From Deltaproteobacteria bacterium (GTDB lineage Bacteria; UBA10199; GCA-002796325; JACPFF01), in NCBI GenBank assembly GCA_016210045.1, contig JACQUX010000022.1, positions 1-64,000 of the forward strand: a stretch of DNA of 64,000 nucleotides. Direction: 5' to 3'. Below, in pieces: positions 7,770-17,500 of the stretch (its first letter is position 1; every line of letters starts with the position of its first letter). The position numbers were made by a program, and so were the translations under genes. The notes below the pieces were generated by a model. The model searched no databases. It saw only the letters and a list, made by a program, of their open reading frames with translations, and was not told where the DNA came from.

Positions 7770-10178
7770 TCACAGCCCGCATTGCCCATCTTTGCACTGC
7801 TGACTCGGGCACCCGAATTTATGGAAACCAAACTTGCCGCACGGACCGCACTGTACTTCGATCACGGCGGAAAAATCGTCGACGCAGAAGTCACCTTGTT
7901 TGACCGTGCCGCCTCCATTGAAGGTCATCGTGACATCGCCGCGGAAAAAGAGGTTGCTCCCTTTATCGGTGTCGTCACATTGCGGCGGCGGCCCGCTGGG
8001 GCAGGCACACTGCGGATCATTCGGCGTCTTGCCGCAATCGAGCGTCGGGTTATCGCATGCGTCGCCGATGCCGTCGGCATCGCCGTCTTTTTGGTCGGGG
8101 TTCGGAATTTGTACGCAGTTGTCTTGCGGGTCCGGCACGCCGTCTTTATCGGTATCGTCGACTTGTGCCGGCTTGGCATCGCACGCATCGCCCAGCGTAT
8201 CGCCGTCGCTGTCTTCTTGCTGCGGATTGTAATCGTTCACGCAATTGTCGAACGCATCGACGATACCGTCTTTGTCGGAATCCTTGCAGGCCGGACTGGT
8301 GGGATCTTTTTCACAGGTGGCGACATCGGGCGGTTGCAACGGGACACAGACACCTTCGATGCACTCAGCCGCGTTCGGACAAAAGACCAGATCGTATTTG
8401 CGCCCTTGCGATCCGCCTGTCAGACACGACCATTTGATGACCGCACCAAACCCTTGTGCCGGCTCGCAGTGATCCGTTTCCTTGAACGGGTGCCCGAAAC
8501 CATCCTTGCCTTCCACACTACCCACTTGCGTGAGGTTCTTCGAATCACTGCTCGTGTCGGTACACTCCGGCGACACGAAGGGTTGACAGATCCCCTTTGT
8601 CTCCGGCGTCGTCGCTTTCGGATCACAATCTTCGCCGCTGGCGACGTCACACCACGCGGCTTGCTCCACGACCGCCGCTCCGTTGCAGCTGTACTGGTAC
8701 AGGATCGGCTTCCCCGCCGCAAAGACACAAGTGTCGCCCTTCGGATTCGTGATTTTGCTCGGCGGCGGAATCAGGCAGCCGGAGATTTCGATCCCGGATT
8801 GTAGCGTTCCATAAAGGTGCACGTCCTGTCCCGAATCGGTGTCGGCCTCGCAAATCGGGGTCGTTTGCGGAATGCAAGGCGGCTGCCCGCCGCCGCTACT
8901 GCTGCTGTTCCCGCCTCCATTGCTGCTGCTCCCGCCGCCGTCTATACATTTTGGATCGTTCGGGGTCTTCGCACAGTCGACGTTTTGACACTCCGGCAAC
9001 TCCGGCGTCTTCGCGCAATTGATCCCATCGTCCGGCGGCGCACTACCAGTGCAAGCGCCGGTTTTCGGATCGCAGATGGCCCCCGGCGCGCACCACGCGG
9101 TCACCCATTGCAACGTTTGTTGACAGCTCCCCCCACAGGCCGCGTTCGCGACTTTCGTCGGATCGAGCGTATCGCATTGGTCACAATAAAAAGACTGTTC
9201 CCCTTTGGCATCGGTCAACGCCACACATCCGACTTGGGTAGCGGCCAGGTTCATTGCCGATGCATCGCAGGTCCCGCCCCCGGTCGGCACGCACACCCCT
9301 TTTTGACATTGCATCCCCGGTGCACACGGCGTCGTGGAGGTGCTCCAAATTTCCTCGCTGGTGCATATCGTATGGGTCACGACCTGCCCGGCACACGTGT
9401 CGCTGCCATCGTTTGGGGCACAATAGTTGATGACCTTCTCGACGGCGCCGTTCGGACCGACGAGCTCGTTGATCGTCGCATCAGGAAATTGTGCCGCGGT
9501 GATTTGCTTGGAACAGGCCACGCCCTTCGCGATACACGTGTCGGAGTTCTTATTGGCATTCGTATCAATCGGCAGCATGTCGTCGGGACAGATACAACTG
9601 TCGGGGGCGCCATTGCCCGTGACATCGAGGAACGCTTGTCCCGTCAGACAGCCGTTCGAGCCTTGTTTAACACACTGGCCGTTTTGGCAACTCTGCCCAG
9701 TCGGGCAATGGAACAGGTAAAAATCGGGGGCGCTTTGCTGCGTCGGATCCACAATCGTATTGTCGGTGACACAAAACCGCTCTTTCACCTGTCCCCCTTC
9801 ACAACTGTCGTAATAGGAGGTGGACTTGCCGTCCTGTTGAAAGATCAGCAGCCCGGTGGTGAAGAGGACCGTGTCGCTCACTTGTTTGTGCGGCGGAATC
9901 GTGATCAGACCACCTTTGTAGATCGGGCCTGGTTGGTCGCTTTTGCCGCACCCCGTCTGCTCGGCCTGTTTCTTGGTAATGAAGTAATCGATCATCTGCT
10001 TGTAGGATTTCACGCGATTCAGCTGCTTCGGGAGACGCGTGACATGGAGATCCTCTTTGTGGATCACCGGGCAGAGCCACGCCGGCAGGTTCGGCGGGCA
10101 TGCAGGAAAAGATTTAGCCACCGCAGGAAACGACAACAGGAGCAAACACGCCATGACGCCGAGCCGCCACCATGCCAT
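7770..10178 (-). CDS. Secreted Cys-rich protein with thrombospondin type 3 repeats
   Basis: An 802-residue protein with a clear signal peptide (about residues 1-21, ending PAVA). The N-terminal 600 residues contain Cys-rich modules ending CPTGQSCQNGQCV or CAPGMQCQKGVCV, and three copies of the C-x-D-T-D module seen in the neighbouring 1495-residue protein, the last forming the C-terminus (CKDGQCGL). A Ser/Gly linker (GGGSSSNGGGNSSSSGGG) lies mid-protein. Two calcium-binding TSP3 repeats (DKDGIVDAFDNC, DTDKDGVPDPQDNC) lie near residues 660-740. It is likely a disulfide-rich calcium-stabilised cell-surface protein. The ribosome-binding site is AAAGGAT. It is followed by the 1495-residue gene 54 bp downstream, so the two are probably co-expressed and share ancestry in part. 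Confidence 0.85.
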   Translation of the reverse strand: MAWWRLGVMACLLLLSFPAVAKSFPACPPNLPAWLCPVIHKEDLHVTRLPKQLNRVKSYKQMIDYFITKKQAEQTGCGKSDQPGPIYKGGLITIPPHKQVSDTVLFTTGLLIFQQDGKSTSYYDSCEGGQVKERFCVTDNTIVDPTQQSAPDFYLFHCPTGQSCQNGQCVKQGSNGCLTGQAFLDVTGNGAPDSCICPDDMLPIDTNANKNSDTCIAKGVACSKQITAAQFPDATINELVGPNGAVEKVINYCAPNDGSDTCAGQVVTHTICTSEEIWSTSTTPCAPGMQCQKGVCVPTGGGTCDASAMNLAATQVGCVALTDAKGEQSFYCDQCDTLDPTKVANAACGGSCQQTLQWVTAWCAPGAICDPKTGACTGSAPPDDGINCAKTPELPECQNVDCAKTPNDPKCIDGGGSSSNGGGNSSSSGGGQPPCIPQTTPICEADTDSGQDVHLYGTLQSGIEISGCLIPPPSKITNPKGDTCVFAAGKPILYQYSCNGAAVVEQAAWCDVASGEDCDPKATTPETKGICQPFVSPECTDTSSDSKNLTQVGSVEGKDGFGHPFKETDHCEPAQGFGAVIKWSCLTGGSQGRKYDLVFCPNAAECIEGVCVPLQPPDVATCEKDPTSPACKDSDKDGIVDAFDNCVNDYNPQQEDSDGDTLGDACDAKPAQVDDTDKDGVPDPQDNCVQIPNPDQKDGDADGIGDACDNPTLDCGKTPNDPQCACPSGPPPQCDDTDKGSNLFFRGDVTMTFNGGGTVKQGDFCVDDFSAVIEVQCGPCGKFGFHKFGCPSQQCKDGQCGL

Positions 10179-10305
10179 GTGGACATCCTTTCATAGTAAT
10201 GCGGCCACGACAATCTGAAATATGCCGTGCCGCGTATGAACTATGTTCTCCACCACTCCGTTGACGACACTAGCGATCGGCTGGCACTTCTGATACAGGG
10301 CGCCG

Positions 10306-10953
10306 ATGCGCATTCAATGGACACTCTATTTCAAAATGCTGGCCGGACTCTTCGCGGTGCTCAACCCGCTCGGGGCGGTCCCGCTCTTTGCGTCGCTGAC
10401 GCAGGCACGCACGGGCGCGGAGCGGCGCCATATCGCGCGCGTCGCGTCGTGCACCGTGCTGGTCGTGTTGGCCGTGGCCGCCGTCGGCGGGGAACCGCTG
10501 CTGGGGGTGTTCGGCATCAGCTTAGCGTCGTTTCGGATCGGCGGCGGGATCCTGATCTTATTAATGGCGATCGCAATGCTGCATGCGAAACGGTCCGGCG
10601 CCAAGGGATCGGCCGAAGAATCGGCCGAGGCCGTGGAGCGACAAGACATCGCCGTCGTCCCATTAGGGCTCCCAATGTTGGCGGGTCCCGGCTCGATCAG
10701 CACCGTAATCCTGTATCGCCATCAAGCGAAAGGCGCGCTGACGTTGGCCGCGATCGCCGTAATCATTTGTGTCGTCGCGCTGTCGGTCTACTTGATCTTG
10801 AACTTTGCGACGCCGCTCATCAGCCGACTCGGCAAAACGTGGCTCAACATCATTAACCGCGTGATGGGCCTCGTCCTCGCGTCGTTAGCGGTCGAATTCA
10901 TCGCCGAAGGCCTGATCGACTTCTTCCCGATCTTGGCGAATGGGGCGCGGTAG
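10306..10953 (+). CDS. marC: MarC-family (UPF0056) integral membrane protein
   Basis: A 215-residue inner-membrane protein with about six hydrophobic segments. It has the family signatures NPLGAVPLFASLT near residue 20 and VVPLGLPMLAGPGSIST near 115. MarC proteins were once thought to be multiple-antibiotic-resistance proteins, but that role was withdrawn and no transport substrate is firmly known. The upstream ribosome-binding site is weak. The gene converges with the acyl-CoA dehydrogenase gene, with an 18-bp gap. Confidence 0.88.
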   Translation: MRIQWTLYFKMLAGLFAVLNPLGAVPLFASLTQARTGAERRHIARVASCTVLVVLAVAAVGGEPLLGVFGISLASFRIGGGILILLMAIAMLHAKRSGAKGSAEESAEAVERQDIAVVPLGLPMLAGPGSISTVILYRHQAKGALTLAAIAVIICVVALSVYLILNFATPLISRLGKTWLNIINRVMGLVLASLAVEFIAEGLIDFFPILANGAR

Positions 10954-10971
10954 CACTTCTGGAATGGCTTG

Positions 10972-12831
10972 CTATCGCACGATTTCCGCTTCCATCCAGG
11001 TCAATTCGTTGCTCAACATCTGTTTCGCGAGTCGCGCCGCACGAGCGTCAGAGGCCGACGTGAACGTGGCAAACGACTGCGCCACGCGCTCGCGCGCCTC
11101 GCGACAGAAGAGATCGGCGAGTTGCAACGGTGCGGTATCGGCCGGATTCGTATGCACCATCCGAGCGGCCTTCGCACAGCTGGCAGTCATGGCGAAGAGT
11201 TGCGTGCCGATATCGACCGCGCGCCACAACACCATTTGGCGCCGTTCCAGTTTCGGCCCGAAGCGGCCCATCGCATGGAACAGGCCGCGCGCCAACCGAT
11301 GTGCGGCGCGCTGCACGAACCGGAGGTGCGACTGCAACATGGCTGGGACGCCGGTCACGGTCGGGCATGGATGGTAACACCATTGTTGCGGATACCAACG
11401 GCCGTAAAAACCGCACATCGTGCCGAGCGTCTTGAGCTTCAATCCCCACGAGGCCTTCGGGTTGAAGATCGCGCCGGCAACGCTCAAATGTGCATCGAGC
11501 GCCTCGCGCGCGATGAAGAGCCGCATGATCTCGCTGGAGCCTTCGAAGATCAGGTTGATCCGGCAATCGCGCATGATCCGTTCGATCGGGTCCGGGGCCT
11601 CGCCACGCGCCTTCAATGAAGTCGCCGTTTCGTAACCGCGCCCCCCCTTCACTTGCATCGCTTCGTTGACCACGTCCCAACACGTCTCGCTGCAGAACAT
11701 CTTGGCCATTGCGGCTTCCAGACGAATATCCGCGCCACCGCGATCGACCATCGCGCAGACCAACCACGTGACCGCCTCCATCGCAAAGGTGTTGGCCGCC
11801 ATCCGCCCGAGCCGCACCGCGACCGCCTCGTGCTGTCCCACCGGTTGGCCCCACTGCACGCGTTCACCCGCCCAACGCCGCACGATTTCCAGACAGCGCC
11901 GCACCGCACCGAGACACGACGCCGGCAGCGTCAGCCGACCGGTGTTCAGCGTAGTCAGCGCCAGCTTCAAGCCAGCACCCGGTTTCCAGAGGATGTTTTC
12001 CTTCGGCACGCGCACGTTTGTGAAACGCAGCAAGTTGTTACGGATTCCCTTCAGGCCCATAAAGTCGCACCGATGCACGACTTCGAACCCGGGCATCGTT
12101 TTCTCGACGATAAACGCCGTGAGCTGTTTCTTCTCCCGTTTCCCATCAACGATCGACGGCGTGCGCGCCACCACCACGATGTAGTCAGCGACATCGCCGT
12201 TGGTGCACCAGAGCTTCTCGCCGTTCAGAATGAACGCTTGGCCGTCATCGGTCGGCGTGGCCGTGGTCGTCATTTGGGCCGGATCGGAACCGACGCCGAC
12301 TTCGGTCAGCGCGAACGCCGAGATAGCGCCGCGCGCGAGCATCGGGAGATATTTCTCTTTCTGCTCCGGCGTCCCGAAGAGTTTCAGCGGCTGCGGCAAT
12401 CCGATGCTTTGGTGCGCAGAGAGCCACACGGCCGTACTGGTGCAATGGCTGGCGATCAGCGCAATCGCGCGATCGTAATTGATTTGCGAAAAGCCGAGCC
12501 CGCCGTACTCCTTCGGGATCTTCATCCCGAAACAACCGAGCCGCATCAGGCCGTCGATCACAGCCGGGGGCAATTCCCCGGTGCGATCGATCGCCTCGGG
12601 ATCGAGGTGTTCGCGCAGAAATGGTGTGAGCTGCGCCAAAAAGGCGTCTCCGACGGCCCGATCGGCGGGATCTTGTTCAGGATACGGAAAAATCAGCTCA
12701 TGACGAAATCGCCCCATGAAGAGTTCGGCGACGAAACTCGGGTGCGTCCATTCCGTCTCGCGTGCCGCCTCGACGACTTCCAATGCCTCCGCCTGCCCTT
12801 TATTGTCCGTCCGAATCGCCGCTTCGCCCAT
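10972..12831 (-). CDS. Acyl-CoA dehydrogenase, long form
   Basis: An FAD-dependent acyl-CoA dehydrogenase of 619 residues, catalysing the first oxidation of fatty-acid beta-oxidation. The core shows FALTEVGVGSDPAQMTTTA (flavin/substrate contacts), GEKLWCTNG, the QVKGGRGYE segment and LIFEGSSEIMRLF, whose Glu is the catalytic base position. A C-terminal extension of about 190 residues makes it resemble the very-long-chain (VLCAD/ACAD9) type rather than the 380-residue short type. The ATG at 12831 is preferred: the frame continues upstream but its N-terminal extension is not family-like and overlaps the HNH gene on the other strand. No electron-transfer flavoprotein genes are adjacent. Confidence 0.9.
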   Translation of the reverse strand: MGEAAIRTDNKGQAEALEVVEAARETEWTHPSFVAELFMGRFRHELIFPYPEQDPADRAVGDAFLAQLTPFLREHLDPEAIDRTGELPPAVIDGLMRLGCFGMKIPKEYGGLGFSQINYDRAIALIASHCTSTAVWLSAHQSIGLPQPLKLFGTPEQKEKYLPMLARGAISAFALTEVGVGSDPAQMTTTATPTDDGQAFILNGEKLWCTNGDVADYIVVVARTPSIVDGKREKKQLTAFIVEKTMPGFEVVHRCDFMGLKGIRNNLLRFTNVRVPKENILWKPGAGLKLALTTLNTGRLTLPASCLGAVRRCLEIVRRWAGERVQWGQPVGQHEAVAVRLGRMAANTFAMEAVTWLVCAMVDRGGADIRLEAAMAKMFCSETCWDVVNEAMQVKGGRGYETATSLKARGEAPDPIERIMRDCRINLIFEGSSEIMRLFIAREALDAHLSVAGAIFNPKASWGLKLKTLGTMCGFYGRWYPQQWCYHPCPTVTGVPAMLQSHLRFVQRAAHRLARGLFHAMGRFGPKLERRQMVLWRAVDIGTQLFAMTASCAKAARMVHTNPADTAPLQLADLFCREARERVAQSFATFTSASDARAARLAKQMLSNELTWMEAEIVR

Positions 12832-12937
12832 GGGTGCCCCCTGTTGCAATCGGTTGATACGTGGGCGCGACCTGTAGCACGGGCCGAGATGCGGGGCAAT
12901 GATTGGGGTTCGGAGATTCGGCCGTGCTGTCGGCGTC

Positions 12938-13522
12938 ATGGATCGGAGCAAGGAGGAAAAACCGGCAACATATGGCACATCACTGGTAAGAAGAACCGGT
13001 TGTGCCCTCTTCGCTCCAGTTGACGGTGGGACACGGCATCTGTACAACCTGACCGTGCCGATTCACATATGCCCAGTCTGTCTGAAAAAATTCTCGGTGA
13101 AACCGGCGCATGCGGCCCGCGGCTGGGGAAAGTTTTGCTCTATTCCCTGTCGATCAACGGGTCAATTACGCGGACATGTTTATGCCTGTCACGAGTGTGG
13201 CCGCGAAATTTATCGGCGACCGGCGGACGTACGCAAATCTGCGAGTAACCGCTATTTTTGTTGTGTCGCATGTCACTGTGCATGGGAAAATGCCCACGTT
13301 CGTTGTGGGACCAATGCCCCAAACTGGGTGGCAGGTCATAGTGCGTACCGCCAACTGCTGCGCCGCCACGGCACGCCCGAGATCTGTAACCGCTGCGGCC
13401 TCGCTGATGTACGAGTCTTGGTAGTTCACCATCGAGATCGGAACAGGAAAAACAACACTATTGAGAATCTGGAATGGCTATGCCAGAACTGTCACTGCCT
13501 GGAGCATTGGGGTAAAACGTAG
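12938..13522 (+). CDS. HNH endonuclease with zinc-finger-like Cys pairs
   Basis: About 194 residues from the ATG at 12938; the true start is uncertain because no start has a well-placed ribosome-binding site, and GTG at 13055 (just before IHICPVCLKKF) is an alternative. Three pairs of CxxC-type fingers (CPVC...CSIPC, CHEC...CCVAC) precede a C-terminal HNH nuclease motif: VVHHRDRNRKNN, ENLEWLC and QNCH, with CNRC/CQNC as structural zinc ligands. Such proteins occur in phages, homing elements and restriction systems. The stop codon lies 6 bp before tRNA-His, suggesting insertion beside the tRNA. Its base composition looks less GC-rich than the neighbours. Solitary mobile-type endonuclease is the likeliest reading. 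Confidence 0.7.
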   Translation: MDRSKEEKPATYGTSLVRRTGCALFAPVDGGTRHLYNLTVPIHICPVCLKKFSVKPAHAARGWGKFCSIPCRSTGQLRGHVYACHECGREIYRRPADVRKSASNRYFCCVACHCAWENAHVRCGTNAPNWVAGHSAYRQLLRRHGTPEICNRCGLADVRVLVVHHRDRNRKNNTIENLEWLCQNCHCLEHWGKT

Positions 13523-13528
13523 TTTGAT

Positions 13529-13603
13529 GGTGGCTATAGTGTAAAGGTAGCACGAGAGATTGTGGCTCTCTTAGTACGGGTTCGAATCCCGTTAGCCACC
13601 CCA
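13529..13603 (+). tRNA. tRNA-His (GTG), CCA encoded
   Basis: Cloverleaf with the extra G-1 expected for tRNA-His opposite discriminator C, acceptor GTGGCTA/TAGCCAC, anticodon stem AGAGA/TCTCT enclosing TTGTGGC (anticodon GTG), and T-arm CGGGTTCGAATCCCG. The 3' CCA is encoded (13601-13603), unlike the other three tRNAs of the window. The last 12 bases overlap the antisense stop end of the beta-barrel gene. Confidence 0.95.
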
Positions 13604-14488
13604 CGTCATGCGATAGGTGAATCCCGCCAGAATCCTGAAGGCAGGGACTCCGGCCCCGCGCACCAGGGGAAGCGATGCGCCCACACGGGCGGTCAGACGA
13701 TCCTTGGGGGATCGATAGGAAAGGCCGGTTCTCAATTCAGCCGCAGTGCGGCGCCGGTCTTGAAACGGGGCAGTAATAGATGTCGCCGCAGAGACTTGCA
13801 GTCCGAAAGAGACGTCGTCCCCCAGTGGGACCACGCCCCCCGCGCCGACGAGTAGGCGGCTCGCAAAGTCGAGATCATGGAGTTGGACGCGTTCACGTCC
13901 CTCCACACCGACGTTCAATCCCACTGCGCACGGACCCCACTGGGCATCCAGTACCGCGATGCCGCCGCCGGTGGGCCGTGTATCGCCCACGAAATACGCG
14001 GCTTCTCCGTTGGGTATCGTGATGAAGGGAAGCAGCGCCACACCGACCGCATGTTGTCGACTGTCCTGCACGACAAACCGGCCTCGTAACGCAACGTCTC
14101 CAAGATGCAAGGCGGTCGCGGACATCGCGACGGGATCCTCAGGATCGGTGAAAGACTCCGACCAGACCAGCGGAAGCACCGCCTCAAGCTCCCACCAATC
14201 GGCCGGCGCCCATGCAACCCCGATGTGTTGCACTACGATGCTGTCCACGACTCCACGAAACACGGCACCCCCGACCGTCAGTTCCATGGGTGCGTAGGAA
14301 AAATCGATATCGGAGGAAAAGCGGATCGACCGTGCAGGGGGATTGACGGACCGATAGAGTGCAAGGAAATCTCCCGGTCCCGTTGCGGGATAGGACAAGA
14401 GCGAAAAACGGTCGGTCACAGCCAACGATGCCCCGGTGAAAAACCCCCATCCGACGACACTCAACAGCACTATTTTCAATAGCTGCAC
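13592..14488 (-). CDS. Predicted outer-membrane beta-barrel protein
   Basis: A 298-residue protein with a signal peptide (about residues 1-23, FFTGASLA). Alternating hydrophobic strands, many with aromatic girdle residues, run throughout: IDFSYAPMELTVGG, IGVAWAPADWWELEAVLP, ALRGRFVV, and the C-terminal RILAGFTYRMTWGG, typical of transporter-like or channel barrels. Function and substrate are not evident. Its stop codon lies inside tRNA-His on the opposite strand. It follows the giant Calx-beta gene on the same strand with a 25-bp gap, so the two may be one transcript. Confidence 0.7.
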   Translation of the reverse strand: MQLLKIVLLSVVGWGFFTGASLAVTDRFSLLSYPATGPGDFLALYRSVNPPARSIRFSSDIDFSYAPMELTVGGAVFRGVVDSIVVQHIGVAWAPADWWELEAVLPLVWSESFTDPEDPVAMSATALHLGDVALRGRFVVQDSRQHAVGVALLPFITIPNGEAAYFVGDTRPTGGGIAVLDAQWGPCAVGLNVGVEGRERVQLHDLDFASRLLVGAGGVVPLGDDVSFGLQVSAATSITAPFQDRRRTAAELRTGLSYRSPKDRLTARVGASLPLVRGAGVPAFRILAGFTYRMTWGG

Positions 14489-14513
14489 GCTTCCCCCATT
14501 TGGACAACGACCA

Positions 14514-17500
14514 CTACGGGATCAATGAGCACCCAAAGGCATTGGCCCGTCCACCGAAAGAACTGGCCCGCCCTGGCCCATCCGCCATGGTTTCCCCTGC
14601 ACTCGTGTCCTCGCCATTATTGAGCCCTCGCAGATTCACACGCACACTCTTGCCCACCGATGTTGTCGTGTAGATTTCCAAGTCACCATCGGCATCGTCG
14701 TCGAGCAACAGCAGACTCTCCCCAAGCGCTTGACCTGCGTCGCCTACCACTTTCACGACCTGACTGCTCGCACTCAGCGCGATGCTGCCTTCCCAGACGG
14801 ACCTGCCGAAGACAACATAGATGGCGCCGCTCCCGCCGGCTTCCGCAGGAGAGCCGATGACTAAATCGCCACATCCGTCCCCGCTGACGTCACCGACAGC
14901 CGCCGTTTCTCCAAAGTCGGAATCTTCACTGGCAATGACGACATCGGCGTCCGCCGCCCCCGAGCCGGTGCCCGCCAACGGACCGAAGTAGATCGCCCCT
15001 CCTTGGAGAGTGCCGGCAAGCGCCACGTCGTCTGCGCCATCACAGTTGAGGTCGCCCGTGGCTTCCGTCGCAGCCTGCACGCCTCCGTCAAAATCGAAGT
15101 CCGGCGGCTCACTGGATAGATCCATATTCCCGCCAGTCACGTTTTCCCCTGCGATAATGAAACGACGCTCCGCTGCAGTCGCATGACCCGAACTCAGTAC
15201 CAAGTCGTCCCCTGGAGAACCGATCAGGTCCGCGATGTGAATCGACGCGATCGGATAGGCCTCGCTTCCGAGGATTTCCCAAACGACCTGATTATGTGCG
15301 TTCAACACAAAAACCTTCCCGTACGATCCGGCCCCGGGCGCCGCCACGACGACTTCTTCCACTCCATCGTCATCGAGATCCCCATGCGCGACCGACGCCC
15401 CTAGCCGATCGCCCTCATCCTCCCCCGCTAAGACCTGCCCCGATGTCGGCTGCAGGTCCACGACACCGGTCACCTCACTCGCACGCGCTACCACATACAC
15501 ACCGCCACGATCGGCCGCTTCACACGGCATCCCGAGAATCATCCGCTCATCCGCTGTGATCATCACATTGTAATCCGGGCACTCAGTCGGCAGCATGACC
15601 GTGCCCAAGGCGAGCGCAAGACACGCCCTTCCATCCTGACAACGCCACGCCTCGATCAACGACCCACCCACAACGCCCATGACCAGACTATCTTGGGATT
15701 GCAGCGTCGCGTGCACGACGTGGATGATCACCGTATCACTGCTTGACGCCTCTTCACAGTCCGTCACCGTCACCGTGACCACGACATCTTGCGCGCTGTC
15801 CGGTGCCGTATACCCCGGAGAAACCGTCGTGGCATTGCTCAACGTTCCACTGTCCGCATCCCAGAGATAGGCGCTGGCCGTAGATCCGCTCCCATCGAGC
15901 GTGATCGACTCCCCTACTGCCACCGTCTGGTCCGACCCGGCATCGGCCCGGGCACCCAGCGGCGTACAGGCCTCTGTGTCACTCTCTGTCTCTGTTGCTC
16001 CCTCATCACTGGGCGGCTCCGTATCGTTATCCGTGATCGACACACTCACGTTGGCCGCAGCGATGCCTTGATAGCCGACATCAGCACTCGTGACGGCATG
16101 CGTGATCGTGGCGGATCGCGTCCCATTCACAACGCTGTCATCCGTCGCCGTGACACCGACACTCTGCGCCACGTTCCAATTGGCCACCGTGAAGGTCAAC
16201 GATGACGGACTCACGGACGCGCCGACGCCTGCCGTGAGCGTGACGGTCACGTTGGCAACAGGCTGGCTCGCCAGGACGATCGTATAGTTGTCAGCAGCGC
16301 CCGCCTCGGCAACCGTGGTCGATCCGCCACTTTCCGCCACCGTGACTCCGGCACTGTCGTTATCCGTGATGGCGACCGTGACCCCATTGATCCCGATACC
16401 GTGATAATTCGTGTCGCTGCTCACGGCGACGTGTGAGATCGTGGCCGTATGATTGCCTTCCACCCGCGCGTCATTCACTGCCGTCACTGTGATCGTTTGC
16501 GGCACGTTCCAGTCGACACTCGTAAACGTCACCGAGCTCGGACTGACCGTGACGCCGTAGTCCGCATCCCCCGATGTCGGAGTGATGACCACATCGGCCG
16601 TCGGTTGAGACGTCAACACCACAGTGTAGGAGTCGGTGCCACCGGCTTCCGTGGCATTCGTGCTGCCGCCGGATTCGGCAACGCTGATACCGGCGCTCTC
16701 GTTATCCGTGATGTTAATGGTCTTCGAGGAAGAGAAGGAATTGTAGCCGACATCGTTGCTCGTCGTCGTCACAGAGAGGGTCTGGGTGTGATTCCCTTCG
16801 GCCACCGAGTCATTGACTGCCGTCACCGTGAGGGTTTGCGGCACGTTCCAATTGCCTGCGCCGAACGTCAGATTCGTCTGATCCGACGATAGTTGCGATC
16901 CGCCGGACACGGCCACCGTGACATCCGCCGTCGGTTGCGATCCGAGCACGATCGTGATCGTGTCCGTCACTCCACCTTCAGTCACATTCGTGGCCCCACC
17001 GCTTTCCGTCACCGTCAACGCCGCCGTGTCGTCATCCGTGATGGTATACGTATGCCCCGCCGTCGTCCCGAGCGTCGCATTGCTCGGATTCGAGAGCGTC
17101 AGGATCATCGTCTCGTCGCCTTCAGCTAACGCGTCATCCACGACCGTGGCCGAGACGTTCGTCGAGGTATTGCCCGCCGTGATCGTCGCGGTCCCGTTGG
17201 CTAACGTGTAATCGGTCCCGCTCCCCGTCGCCGTGCCACTCAGCGCATAATCGACCGTCACGTCGCGTTCCGACACGGCCGAGAGCGCAATCGTGATCGT
17301 CGCGGGAGTGGCCGACTCCGCACCGCTGCTGCTCGAGGCCGAAAATGCAATTGTCGGCGTCGCGTCGTTGTCCGTGATCGTCGCGACGCCCGTACTGTCG
17401 CTGAGCGTCGCATTCGCCGCGTTCGACAGCGTATTGGTGATCGTCTCGTCCGCTTCATCCAACGCATCGTTCGCGATCGTCACGGCGTACGTTTTGTCGC

